From positions 1,814,614 through 1,878,613 of the forward strand of contig LR026961.1 of assembly GCA_900498135.1 (NCBI GenBank): 64,000 bases of DNA. The letters run 5' to 3'. Positions 7,994 through 17,600 of the stretch are shown piece by piece. Source of the stretch: an uncultured Desulfatiglans sp. GTDB lineage: Bacteria; Desulfobacterota; DSM-4660; Desulfatiglandales; Desulfatiglandaceae. The notes below the pieces were generated by a model. It searched no databases. It was given only the letters and a program-made list of their open reading frames with translations, and was not told where the DNA came from. Position numbers and translations under genes: made by a program. How positions within the stretch are numbered: the first letter of the stretch is position 1; the number at the start of each line of letters is the position of its first letter.

Positions 7994-9261
7994 GATGAAA
8001 CCTCTTTACCGAAGGTGATGGGAAGCATCTGCACGGCGGCCTCGACAGGGTGATCGACGATGTCCTGAAGCCACAAGCTCCCCTGACCGCTCGAGGCCTG
8101 ATCGAGTCTGCGGATGGTGTTCAGATAATCCCTGCCGCGTGGACCGGCGGTTTTTTCGAGTTCGTTCAGGAAGGCATCCAGCAGAGCAGGCCTTCCCGCA
8201 TACTGGAGGGTTTGATCAAAGGTTCCCGAAATTTCTGACCACCGTTCATGGAACTCGCGCTGCTGATGCCATGCCTTCGGCGGTTCCTTCCCGCCGCCGG
8301 CCTTCTCGATCAGGTCCATGGACCGGGGGAGCCTCTGCGCGACCTCGCCGAGGCGCTTGATCCGTTCTCCAATGGCGAGAGAGATGGTTTCGACGGCGGC
8401 GTCGTGGAGGGCGGAATCCATAGATCCGCCGGCGATGAACCGCGAACGGACGACCTGGTACCACTGCCGGAGGGCGGCAAGGTTTCCGAGGTATACCAGG
8501 TTCAGATGGACGATCCGTTTGAGCTGGGAGTAAAGCCCGGGATGGTGCGCGATGTGCCTTGGGACCGGTTTCTGCCCGAGGATCAACGTATTTTCTTCCA
8601 GCACGTCCTTTCGAAGGATATTCCCGGCGGCGGCCACCGTGCCGTAACCGACCGTCATGGGGCCGACCATCCCGCCCTGCCCGCCGAGGAAGATCGGCGG
8701 CTGATTCAACATCACGCCGCGGGGGACATCGCCGATCAGGGAGGCGGTGGCCTTGTCCTGGTTCGGGGTGTAGTTGAAGTGGATATAGCTGCTTCCAATC
8801 TCGCTGTGGTTCTTTTCGTCCGTGCCGCCGGCCATGAGGCAGTCGCAGAAATTGATCAGGCTGCCCAGCGTGACAAAAGGAAAAAGGATCGTCTGCTTCA
8901 GGCCCACACAATGGGCAGACCTGGACTTCTCCTCCAGCAGGCACCCGGATCGTATCTGGGCCCCCGATCCGACGGAGGCGCCTGCGAGGAAGCAGGAGCC
9001 TTCAAAATAGCCTCCTTTCAGCTGGACGTCGGCACCTAGTTGGCAGTCTTTGACCGTGGCAGGGGCTTCGTAGCCGAGCTCGACTCCAGGGAGGATGAGC
9101 GTCTTGGAGCCGAAGATGCGGCACCCGGCATGGAGAGTGACCCCTTCGCCGGATATGCGGTCGAGGCGGACCTCGGGCCCTATCTCGACGGCGGATGGAC
9201 ACGGGATTCGAACGCCCTTGCGCTGCAGGATTGCGACAGGATGATCGATGGATGCTTGCAT
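7990..9261 (-). CDS. Left-handed beta-helix protein resembling the GlmU acyltransferase half
   Basis: This is a 423-residue protein. Residues about 20-230 are made of hexapeptide-like turns (LILPGVELG, GYFEGSCFLAGASVG). They include an NYTPNQDKATASLIGD segment that resembles the GlmU loop CNYDG...HKTIIGDD, after which come GGMVGPMTVGYGTVAAAGN turns. The C-terminal 190 residues are helical and unlike GlmU. There is no pyrophosphorylase domain, so it is not a complete GlmU. Coupling to glmM by an ATGA overlap and proximity to rapZ make a role in glucosamine-1-phosphate acetylation, or sensing of it, plausible but unproven. Confidence 0.78.
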   Translation of the reverse strand: MQASIDHPVAILQRKGVRIPCPSAVEIGPEVRLDRISGEGVTLHAGCRIFGSKTLILPGVELGYEAPATVKDCQLGADVQLKGGYFEGSCFLAGASVGSGAQIRSGCLLEEKSRSAHCVGLKQTILFPFVTLGSLINFCDCLMAGGTDEKNHSEIGSSYIHFNYTPNQDKATASLIGDVPRGVMLNQPPIFLGGQGGMVGPMTVGYGTVAAAGNILRKDVLEENTLILGQKPVPRHIAHHPGLYSQLKRIVHLNLVYLGNLAALRQWYQVVRSRFIAGGSMDSALHDAAVETISLAIGERIKRLGEVAQRLPRSMDLIEKAGGGKEPPKAWHQQREFHERWSEISGTFDQTLQYAGRPALLDAFLNELEKTAGPRGRDYLNTIRRLDQASSGQGSLWLQDIVDHPVEAAVQMLPITFGKEVSS

Positions 9262-9281
9262 GACGCCTCCTCAGGACAGGC

Positions 9282-10181
9282 TTATGCCGTTTGGTTCCGA
9301 ATTTCCCGGTCCTTCGAGACGAGGTCCATGTCCCGGTGAGTCAGGATGACCTCGCGGCCGGGGTCTTGCAGATAGTCGAAGACCTTTTCGGCCACCGTCA
9401 CGGAACGGTGCCGGCCGCCGGTGCAGCCGAAGGCCAGGGTCAGGTAGGCCTTTCCCTCTTTCTGGTACTGCGGGAGGAGAAAGTCCAGGAGCCCGAACAC
9501 GCGGGCGAGGAAGGCGGCGGTCTCCGGCCATTTGAGGACGAACTGCTGCACCCGGGGGTCCGTTCCGCTGAGGGGCTGAAGTTCGGGGATGAAATAAGGA
9601 TTGGGGATGAAGCGGACGTCCAGCATGATGTCGGCCTCGGCCGGGACCCCGTACTTGAAGCCGAAGGACAGTACGTTAATCCGCATGCTTCCTGACCGAA
9701 TGTGGCGGGAGGTGTGGTTCAGGATCCATTCCTTCAACTGATGAACGGTCATGGCCGACGTGTCGATCAACTGGTCCGCGATCTGTTTGAGACCTTCCAA
9801 TTGTTTGCGCTCGAAGCGGATGCTCTCTCTCAACCCTTTGCTGTGGCCGATGGGGTGCTGACGCCGCGTCTGGCTGTAGCGCTTGATGAGGACCTCCTCG
9901 GCGGCCTCTAGAAAAAGGATGTGCAGCCGGTAGCCCGCTTGCTTCAAGGAAGCGAATACATCCCGGTAATGCTGGAGGAAGTCCTCTTCTCGCAAATCCA
10001 TCCCGAAAGCGAGCTTCTGTATTTCAGAACCACTGCCGGAGCGCAACTCCAGGAACCTTGGCAGAAGGAGGACGGGCATGTTGTCCACGCAGAAAAAGCC
10101 CGCATCCTCCAGGGCGTGGATCGCCGTGCTCTTACCGGAGCCTGATAGACCGGAAATGATGAGCAGATGGAATTTCTTCAC
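9282..10181 (-). CDS. rapZ: RapZ/YvcJ-family nucleotide-binding protein
   Basis: This 299-residue protein has an N-terminal Walker A GLSGSGKS at about 11-18 and the RapZ-type C-terminal domain ending around GCTGGRHRSVTVAEKV. In enterobacteria RapZ is an RNase E adapter that senses glucosamine-6-phosphate and controls GlmS synthesis. In other lineages the function is less certain. Its position immediately upstream of a GlmU-like gene and glmM (21-base gap) supports an amino-sugar link here. The usual rpoN/ptsN neighbours are absent. The product is soluble with no signal peptide. Confidence 0.93.
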   Translation of the reverse strand: MKKFHLLIISGLSGSGKSTAIHALEDAGFFCVDNMPVLLLPRFLELRSGSGSEIQKLAFGMDLREEDFLQHYRDVFASLKQAGYRLHILFLEAAEEVLIKRYSQTRRQHPIGHSKGLRESIRFERKQLEGLKQIADQLIDTSAMTVHQLKEWILNHTSRHIRSGSMRINVLSFGFKYGVPAEADIMLDVRFIPNPYFIPELQPLSGTDPRVQQFVLKWPETAAFLARVFGLLDFLLPQYQKEGKAYLTLAFGCTGGRHRSVTVAEKVFDYLQDPGREVILTHRDMDLVSKDREIRNQTA

Positions 10182-10429
10182 GAACGTGTCCCTTCAGGGC
10201 GTTTGGCCAATGGCCACTCAGGATGATCCGGCAAGGCCCAGGTTCCCGACAGGGTAAAAACCCTTTCCGGGCGACCTTGATCGTCCATGCGGGTGCGTAG
10301 AACGGAGGGTTTCCTGGAAAGGGTCCTCCGGAGTGTATACCGCTTTTTGCTTGTGGCACGAAAATTCATGGATATAATAAAAATTTGGCCTTGTAGATGC
10401 AAGGACTCTTGTACGTGCCGGTAGCGCAT

Positions 10430-10632
10430 GCATGTGAGCAGGCGCGACCCCTGTAGGGGACGGTAACTTCACACCCTTTCGTTGAGCAGTGCCGCCGCTT
10501 CGCACAGGGTACTGGTTTGGGCGGTGTCGAGGGAATCAGGTGCCTGCACGGAGGCGACCTATAGGTCGCCGCACAAGCAAACGTGCAGATTGACGCCGAG
10601 ATTGGCCAAAAAGACCATTTCCGGATAGAAAC
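10430..10632 (-). repeat. Composite dispersed repeat (A plus B insert), minus orientation
   Basis: This fills most of the 492-base divergent gap between rapZ and the hdr operon. Read on the minus strand it starts with the A-family left end (TCCGGAAATGGTCTTTTTGG) and has the central palindrome GGCGACCTATAGGTCGCC, in which only the middle two bases differ from other copies. It then passes into the B insert ending near 10430. The B part here is the most diverged of the three composites. It ends about 40 bases before the hdrC start and so could affect hdr transcription. Confidence 0.75.
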
Positions 10633-10673
10633 CAGGTTGAATTCAGTCCTTGGTGAGCAGACAGGAGGTTCAC

Positions 10674-11153
10674 GTGTCCCAGATCAACCCGGATGAGGTG
10701 TTTGACGATTTTGCAGAAATGGTTGCCGCGGAGCCCGGCGGCGAGGGTATTCGATCCTGCTATGCCTGCGGCACCTGCAGCGCCGGATGCCCGGTGCGGC
10801 GGGTGAACAGCGCCTACAATCCACGCAGGATCATTCGCATGATCCTCTTAGGCTTGAAGGACAGGGTTCTGGCGAGTGATTTCATCTGGCTTTGTTCGAG
10901 CTGTTACACCTGTCAGGAGCGGTGTCCGCAAGGGGTGAGGATTACCGACCTGATGACGGCTGTGCGCAACATCGCCGTAAGAGAGGGGTTTTCCCCCTCG
11001 GGTGTGGCGATGCAGGCCGATTTGATTCGACGTCATGGCCGGCTGTATCCTTTGGATGATTTTGACCATAAGAAACGTGAAAAGGCCGGGCTTCCACCTC
11101 TGCCGTCCGAGATCGAGGAAGTGGCCCGTCTGCTGGAAACGAGGGAAAAATGA
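10674..11153 (+). CDS. hdrC: Heterodisulfide reductase-like subunit C
   Basis: This is a 159-residue iron-sulfur subunit that relays electrons between an HdrA-type flavoprotein and HdrB. Two complete [4Fe-4S] motifs are visible: C29xxC32xxC35xxxC39P and C74xxC77xxC80xxxC84P. I chose the GTG at 10674, which has AGGAGG at 10663-10668; the frame opens earlier at 10650 without a ribosome site. The ATG of hdrB overlaps its stop (ATGA), so the genes are coupled. It is soluble, unlike the membrane-bound HdrE-linked forms, and it heads a four-gene hdr operon. Confidence 0.93.
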   Translation: MSQINPDEVFDDFAEMVAAEPGGEGIRSCYACGTCSAGCPVRRVNSAYNPRRIIRMILLGLKDRVLASDFIWLCSSCYTCQERCPQGVRITDLMTAVRNIAVREGFSPSGVAMQADLIRRHGRLYPLDDFDHKKREKAGLPPLPSEIEEVARLLETREK

Positions 11154-12037
11154 ACCGATATGCATTCTTCCTGGGCTGCACCATACCCGCCCGCTCCCGC
11201 AATTATGAGATGTCGGCGCGAGCGGTTGCGAAGCGGCTTGGATTGGAGATCGTCGATATTGCGGATTTCGGGTGTTGCGGATTTCCGATGAAGGCGACGG
11301 ACCAAGCGGCGGCGGGTTTGCTTGCGGCCCGAAATTTGGCACTGGCGGAGGCCGCAGGGATGGACATCTGCACCCTCTGCAGCGCCTGCACCTCGATGTT
11401 GTCGGAGGAAGCGCACCGCCTGGCTCACGACGCGGGGCATCTCGCAGAGGCCAACCGGCATCTGGCAGGGATCGGCCGCAGTTGCAGCGGGACGGCGCGA
11501 GTCAGGCATTTTGCCCGGGTGCTCATTGAAGACGTGGGGCTCGACCGGATCAGAGAGAGTATCACCGTGGACCTGAAAGGTCTTCCAGTGGCGATTCATT
11601 ATGGGTGCCATTACCTCAAGCCTTCGGAGATCTATCCCGGCTGGGATGATCCCGAGGCCCCGAAATCGATCGAACGGATCCTGGAGGCGATCGGTGCGCG
11701 GCCGGTGGCCTATGCGGGTGAGAAGGACTGCTGCGGCGGCGCGGTCCTCGTGGCTGATGAAGATACGGCCCTTGGCATGGCAAAAGGAAAACTCGATCAT
11801 GTCAAAGCAGCCGGGGCGAAGACCCTGTGCGTTGTTTGTCCCTTTTGCAGTGTCATGTACGACGACAACCAGAAGAGCATCGAGAACAAATTTGAGACGC
11901 GATACCAGATCCCGGTCCTTTTCCTTCCCCAGATCATGGGCCTTGCCATGGGGGTGGACCGCAAGGAATTGGGGCTCAATATGAATGTGGTCAAGACGAA
12001 GCAGCTGACGGGGGAGATCCTTGGACAGGACGAGTGA
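11150..12037 (+). CDS. hdrB: Heterodisulfide reductase-like subunit B
   Basis: This 295-residue CCG-domain protein carries the non-cubane cluster site where disulfides are reduced in HdrB. Two copies of the Cx(31-39)CCx(33-36)CxxC pattern are seen. The first uses C10, C42-C43-G44 and C77/C80. The second uses YGCHYL, DCCGGA and CVVCPFC. In methanogens the substrate is CoM-S-S-CoB. In Desulfobacterota the disulfide or other acceptor is usually unknown, and DsrC is one suggestion from the literature on sulfate reducers. It overlaps hdrC at its start and the HdrA-like gene at its end. Confidence 0.94.
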   Translation: MNRYAFFLGCTIPARSRNYEMSARAVAKRLGLEIVDIADFGCCGFPMKATDQAAAGLLAARNLALAEAAGMDICTLCSACTSMLSEEAHRLAHDAGHLAEANRHLAGIGRSCSGTARVRHFARVLIEDVGLDRIRESITVDLKGLPVAIHYGCHYLKPSEIYPGWDDPEAPKSIERILEAIGARPVAYAGEKDCCGGAVLVADEDTALGMAKGKLDHVKAAGAKTLCVVCPFCSVMYDDNQKSIENKFETRYQIPVLFLPQIMGLAMGVDRKELGLNMNVVKTKQLTGEILGQDE

Positions 12038-13043
12038 AGATGTTTTGGTGATTGGTGGAGGGATCGCCGGGCTCACCGTGGCGCTGGGGCTGGCAAAGGA
12101 GGGCTGGCGCCCCTGGCTGATCGAAAAGGAAGATCGGTTGGGGGGGCATGCAGCCGCCTATGTCTGCAAGGCGGTCGAAGGGGAGTGTCAGAGGTGCGGC
12201 GCATGCCTGGTCGACCTGGCCTTGAAGGAGCATGCGTCGGAGGCCCGGATCAAGACGCTGGTGAACGCCGCGATCGAGAGGATCACGCCGTCGGGAAGCG
12301 GGCACCTCGCTGCTCTGGAAACCCCGGATGGTTTGGTCGAGCAGCCTTTCAGGGCTGTCGTTTTGTGCCACGGTTTCACCCCCTTCGATCCCCGCTCCCG
12401 GACCAACCTGGGATATGGGCGTGTTCCGAACATCATGACCGGGCATGAGCTCGAGGCGATGCTCAAGGTTACCGGCAGGGTGCTTCGGCCGAGCGACGGG
12501 GCGGTTCCGCGGCAGATGGCCTTTGTGCAGTGCGTGGGAAGCCGGAACGCCAGGCTGGGACATCCCTACTGTTCCCAGGTCTGCTGCGGCTACGCGCTGC
12601 GGATGGCCAGGCAGATCAAGAACCGTCTGCCCGAGACGGACCTGACCTGTTTTTATATGGATATCCAGACCTATGGGAAGGATTTCCCCGACGTCTGGCC
12701 CGGGTTGGGCGGGGAGATCCGCTTTGTTCGGGAGATCCCGGGCGATTACTTCAGCCTCGAAGGGGATAGGGTGGGAGTCCTGGTCGAAACGGGGGATGCC
12801 GTCGAAGAGCTGTCGTTCGACTTGCTGGTGCTGTCCGTGGGCATGGCGCCCTCTCCGGATCAGGATCGCTTCTGCGAATGGTTGAACGCACCGGTGGGGG
12901 CTGAAGGATTTCTGCGGTCGGATCCTGACAGCGGCGTATTCGTCGCCGGTAGTGCTGCAGGCCCCATGAGTATCGTCGACAGCATCGCCCATGCGCGGGC
13001 TGCGGTGAGGGACGTGGCGGGTTTTCTGGAGGGTCGGAAATGA
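12021..13043 (+). CDS. HdrA/QmoA-like FAD-binding subunit
   Basis: This 340-residue flavoprotein has an N-terminal dinucleotide fold (VLVIGGGIAGL, about 8-18) and a CxxCxxC site (C56, C59, C62) like that of QmoA/HdrA. Further cysteine motifs occur at QCVGSRN and YCSQVCC, typical of HdrA. It lacks the two C-terminal ferredoxin motifs of full HdrA; those are in the next gene. The TTG at 12021 gives an overlap of 17 bases with hdrB and is preceded by GGGGGAGA. I read it as the flavin-bearing half of a split HdrA. Confidence 0.86.
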   Translation: MDRTSEDVLVIGGGIAGLTVALGLAKEGWRPWLIEKEDRLGGHAAAYVCKAVEGECQRCGACLVDLALKEHASEARIKTLVNAAIERITPSGSGHLAALETPDGLVEQPFRAVVLCHGFTPFDPRSRTNLGYGRVPNIMTGHELEAMLKVTGRVLRPSDGAVPRQMAFVQCVGSRNARLGHPYCSQVCCGYALRMARQIKNRLPETDLTCFYMDIQTYGKDFPDVWPGLGGEIRFVREIPGDYFSLEGDRVGVLVETGDAVEELSFDLLVLSVGMAPSPDQDRFCEWLNAPVGAEGFLRSDPDSGVFVAGSAAGPMSIVDSIAHARAAVRDVAGFLEGRK

Positions 13044-14581
13044 AGTTGGGAGAATACGATAAGACAGTCTTGGTTATAGGAGGCGGACCGACCGCATGGG
13101 AAATGAGCCGTTCCCTCGCACAGGATGGAATCCCTGTCATGGTTGCCGCGCCTGACGACGCGGAGCGGGCCGATATGCCGTCCGGGGTCGAATGGATTTT
13201 GGGGGCGCAGGTGACGGATGTCATCGGGCAGGTCGGGGATTTTGCCGTCTGGTTGAAGGCCGGGGGCAAGCGGTTCGAGCGGCGCGCGGGGGCCATCATC
13301 CTGGCCCTGGATGCAAACCGTCAGCCGGGAGTGCTGCCTGCCGGCGCGGCTTTCGGTGAACGTATCCGGGCCATGACCGAGGCCGAAGACGTGCTGTTCG
13401 GTCGACAGGGGCATCCGTCCCTTCGAAGGGTGATTGTCCTGGATCGTTTGGATGGGTTGTCGACGGCGGCATCGCACGAGCGGCTTCTGCGGTTTGCCGT
13501 CAGGGTTCAGGAAGAGTGCAACGCCACGGTTTATGTCTTGACTTCCCAGGTGAAGGTTGCTTCGATCGGTCTCGAAATCCTGTATGGTCGTTTGAGGGAC
13601 GGCGGAGGGCTCGTTGTCAAGCCGGATGCCGTTCAGGTGGAGACGGGAGACGATGCGGTCAGGATTCGTTTCAGGGATACGGTTCTGGACGAAGACGTGG
13701 TTCTGGAGGCGGATATGCTGGTCGCAGCCGAAGACGAGGCCCCTTCTCCGGAGCTGGAGCGTCTTGCGGGGGTGCTGCGCATCGAGCGCGACAAGCAAGG
13801 GTTCCTGCAGGCCGACAATGTCCTGCGGCGGCCATGCCTGACCAACCGCCGGGGCGTTCTTTCAGTCGGTTCGAGCGCCGCCCCGTCGACGCAATGGGAT
13901 ACAGAACAAGGCGTCACGGCTGCCACGGCCGAGATCCGTGAGCTTTACCGCTGGATCGAAGAGGAGGACCATCCGGACACCATCCTATACAACCGGGATT
14001 TCTGCGCATTCTGTTTGACGTGTTTCCGGGTCTGCCCCCACGGCGCGATTCATTTTACCGACCGGCCGAATTTCCTGCCGCTTGCCTGCCAACGTTGCGG
14101 ACTTTGTGCCGCCGCCTGCCCGGGCGAGGCGCTGGAACTTGTCGGCTACGAGAAGGAAACCTTTTTCAAGACGTTGAGTAGCCTCAAACCCCTTGATGTG
14201 GAGGGTTCGAAACGGATCGTCGCCATCGCCTGCACGAAATCCGCCGGCCGGGTGCTGAATGCTGCGCCAGCGGATGCGGAGATCAGAAAGGGGCTGGCTT
14301 GGGTGGAGGTCCAGTGTGCCGGGACGATTCGGACTACCTCTCTCCTGCGGCTGCTCGCCCGTCCCGGGCTGGTGGACGGAGTCCTGGTTCTGGCTTGCCA
14401 CAATGGGAACTGTCGATCAAGGACGGGTACGGTCGTTGCCAAGAACCTGGTGGAAAGCATCAAGCTCCTCCTGAGGGCCATTGGCGCGGACCCGGGGCGG
14501 ATCGGCTACATCTCGACTGCGGCCAATGACGAGGTCGAGTTGGCCCGGCAGATCACCGCGTTCCGCGATGGACTTCGCTGA
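13040..14581 (+). CDS. HdrA/QmoB-like subunit with ferredoxin and MvhD domains
   Basis: This 513-residue protein has three parts. Residues 1-310 form a second FAD/NAD-type fold (VLVIGGGPTAWE). Residues 322-360 hold two ferredoxin motifs (C322xxC325xxC328xxxC332P and C350xxC353xxC356xxxC360P). Residues about 385-513 are an MvhD-type domain with cysteines in IACTKSAG, VQCAGTI and ACHNGNC. MvhD passes electrons from a dehydrogenase or hydrogenase to HdrA, and QmoB has the same fusion. The ATGA overlap with the previous gene closes a tightly coupled hdrC-hdrB-hdrA-mvhD operon. The electron donor is not encoded in the window. Confidence 0.88.
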   Translation: MKLGEYDKTVLVIGGGPTAWEMSRSLAQDGIPVMVAAPDDAERADMPSGVEWILGAQVTDVIGQVGDFAVWLKAGGKRFERRAGAIILALDANRQPGVLPAGAAFGERIRAMTEAEDVLFGRQGHPSLRRVIVLDRLDGLSTAASHERLLRFAVRVQEECNATVYVLTSQVKVASIGLEILYGRLRDGGGLVVKPDAVQVETGDDAVRIRFRDTVLDEDVVLEADMLVAAEDEAPSPELERLAGVLRIERDKQGFLQADNVLRRPCLTNRRGVLSVGSSAAPSTQWDTEQGVTAATAEIRELYRWIEEEDHPDTILYNRDFCAFCLTCFRVCPHGAIHFTDRPNFLPLACQRCGLCAAACPGEALELVGYEKETFFKTLSSLKPLDVEGSKRIVAIACTKSAGRVLNAAPADAEIRKGLAWVEVQCAGTIRTTSLLRLLARPGLVDGVLVLACHNGNCRSRTGTVVAKNLVESIKLLLRAIGADPGRIGYISTAANDEVELARQITAFRDGLR

Positions 14582-14667
14582 TCTGCAGACGTGGCTGAAT
14601 TTTCGGGAGTCGATGCCGGGTCGCCGAAGATTCCGGAAAGCCCTGGCCAGACAACGGGTCGGTGGTT

Positions 14668-17600
14668 TCAGGGTTCGTTGGACGAGGGCATGCTACCGAG
14701 TGCCTGATCGAACTTACGGGCGATCAGGTACTCGAATTCTTTACCGATGAAGTCCCTGTTTTTTTTCAAAAATGATTTAATGCTATTCCAATAGTCCACC
14801 AGATCTTCAGGATTGTGAATCGTCAGGAGAATGTTCTCGATCTCTGTCAATTTTTCCCGCCTCAGATTGTCCTTCCTCAATTCATAGAGGTCGTTCAGCC
14901 GTTGCTTTTGCTCTTCGAGAAGGCCGATTTCCCACGAGCGGTCTGCAAGATCACGGAATATCGCGTGCATTTCACCAAAGTCGTGGCATAAAGTCATTTG
15001 CCTGTCCGCCTGATGCACCAGCATGTCCGTGATTTCCGTCAATCGCTTTTCATAAGACCTTTCGAGACTCAGCTCATAATCGTCCGTTTGAAAGGGATAT
15101 CTCCTCAGCGATCTGAGGCTGTAGTGGAAATAGTCCTTGAGTTGATCTATTTTATCGATACTTTGCATGTATGCGATTTTTTCTTCGGTATCGAGCTGGT
15201 CTCTGAAGTCGACGGAGAGGGTATTGGGGAACTCCTGCTTTCTTAAAATGAGGTCGGTCTTGCTGGTCAACAGCCGTTCCAGTCCCTGCCTGTCGTTCCA
15301 GATCTTTTCGATCGAGATGCTGTGAAGATAATCGTTCAAGGCTTCGTATCGTTTGTCGATTGTCCGGCTGACTGGATAAAAATTCAGGAAGAGCGGCTTT
15401 TTCTGGGGGAATGCGCGTTTGGCGACCAGGAGCGCCAGGGTAAGGAGCTTGATCTGGTTGTCATAACTCAAAAAGTTGCTTACGCGTTCATACCAGAAGA
15501 TGCGGATTTCGTCGTCGACGAGGTGGTTGAGCAGAAAATGGCGGAGCGATTCGGGAAGGGTCTGGAGCGTGTTGTAGATTCTAAGGGCCTCGAAGGACTC
15601 TCTTTCGAAGGTCGCGTATCCGATGCTGGTGAATTTGTGCCGTTTGTAAATGTACTCCAGAGGCGTCTTCAGGACGAGATTGGCTATATCGATGAATTCC
15701 ACATATCGGATGCCGCGCAGACGCAGGATACGTTCGACCGAAAAAATCATCTTGCCGGCCGAGACGCGCTTCGTTTTAGGCAGTTTTTCCCATCGGGTCG
15801 ATTCGAGATAATCCCAAGGGGTTGTTTCCTCCGTCAGCCCGGTCTGCTGATACTCTTCAAGGGCGAAAAAGATCCCGCCGCGCAGAGCGAAACGCTCCTC
15901 GACAGCTTGGGACAGAGTGGTTTTCCCGTCCAGGATTTCATGGCAGAGGGTTCGCGTGCGAAACATCCAGTCAGCGAGGTCTTCAAGAAGGAGGTCTTCC
16001 CGGATGGCTGAGAGCATGATGAAGGAGAGCACGAAAAAGGCGTCGAAAATAAGCGGGTCGCCGGTTTGGAGGACATGCCGGATAGCCAGGAAAGAAAACT
16101 CCCCCCGCAGGATATGGTGCAGCAGGCTGTGGTGCCTTACCAGGAAAATGAGGGCGTTCAATTCCTCCGTGTCCATTCCATAGCGCTGATCCAGGGGTTC
16201 ATGGGAGAGGATGTAGGCGCCGGCGTCCCCCAGATCCCCGGGGTTGATCAGACCATGGTATTTCTCCCGCAGTTCGGGGATCCGCCCGATGTCCTGCATG
16301 ATGAACGCCTTGACAAGGGCCCTGAATACGGGGCGATTTTCTCCTATACGGGCCACCGTTCTTTCCAGTTCTTCGATCTGGGGTTCGCTCGTCCCAATAA
16401 TGCCGGTAGCCATCGGTCCGAACTCTTTTTTGGCGAGCTTGTGCAGAACGGACACGTCATGGAACGCCTCTTTCTGGTGCGTAAAAAGGGCCTGAAGTTT
16501 CTTGGTGGTGGCGATGATGTAGTGGAGTATCGGCGACTTCAGGTAAATATGACCAGACAGATCCGCCTTTTCGAGGGCGGTTAGCTCCGGCAGAACGAAA
16601 GCGAGCAGATGAGGTGCATACTGGTGAAGGAGATCCAGGTTCGTGTAAACCTCGTCTGGCTTGAAAATGTTTTTCAAAAAGTTTGAGCGCAGATTCTCTT
16701 TCAACTCTTCGGCCCGGCTGAACCAGCGTCGTTGCCGGGCAGGAAGCTGCAGGGCCTGTGTTTCATTCTGTTCCGTGATTCTCTGGTGGCTTTGACAAAA
16801 GCTTTCGATGTTGGAAAAAAGTGCGTCGAGGGCCTCGAGCTCTTCTAGGGGAATGTTCGAAAGGTAGCTTCCCTCGAGCTGTGCCGCGAGAACCTGCAGC
16901 TCCCGGGTGTCCCGCTCTATGTCGATGTATGAGATCTCGAGAGAGTGAAAACGTTCGTTGACCCTGAATTGGAATCCGGTTCCAATGACGAAGGATGTTT
17001 TGGCCAGATAAAGCTGTCGGCTGAACTGGCGCAGGAAAGCTGGGCTGAGATATTGGGTGTTGATGGTGCGCACTTCTTTTTCAACTCTCCTGACCCGTTT
17101 TTCGGCATCGGCTGTTTCGAGGTCCGCCAGGATGGGATTGAAGTTGACGATTTCGTTTCGGGTGATATGCACGCTGATCCATAGGAGAATGTATACGAGG
17201 CGGCTTTCCATGCGCTGGAAAAGATGACCGGTTCCATGGAACTCGATGCCGAAGAACTTGCGGTAGAACTCGGGGGCCTGAATGGGGTCCGATTTCAGAT
17301 AAGCGGATTCGAATTCCTCCAGGGTTTCGACGAATTGAATAGCGTTCTCTATCCTGAGGGTTCTTTTGGGATCGTAGTCAGCTAGAACCTCCTTTTCCAT
17401 GGGGCCTTTGTGGCAGAGTTCCTGCCAGTTTTCCATAAATTCAAAATGATTCATCATTTTGAGGCTTTTGCGGACGATCTTGCTCTTGATTCCCCCCATG
17501 GAGGTGATTTTTTCGTCGAGGAGACGGTCCCAGTCAAGTTCGCGGTTGGTCACGATCCGGACGGTGTATTCATAGAGTTCGAACAGCTCCAACAACTGCT

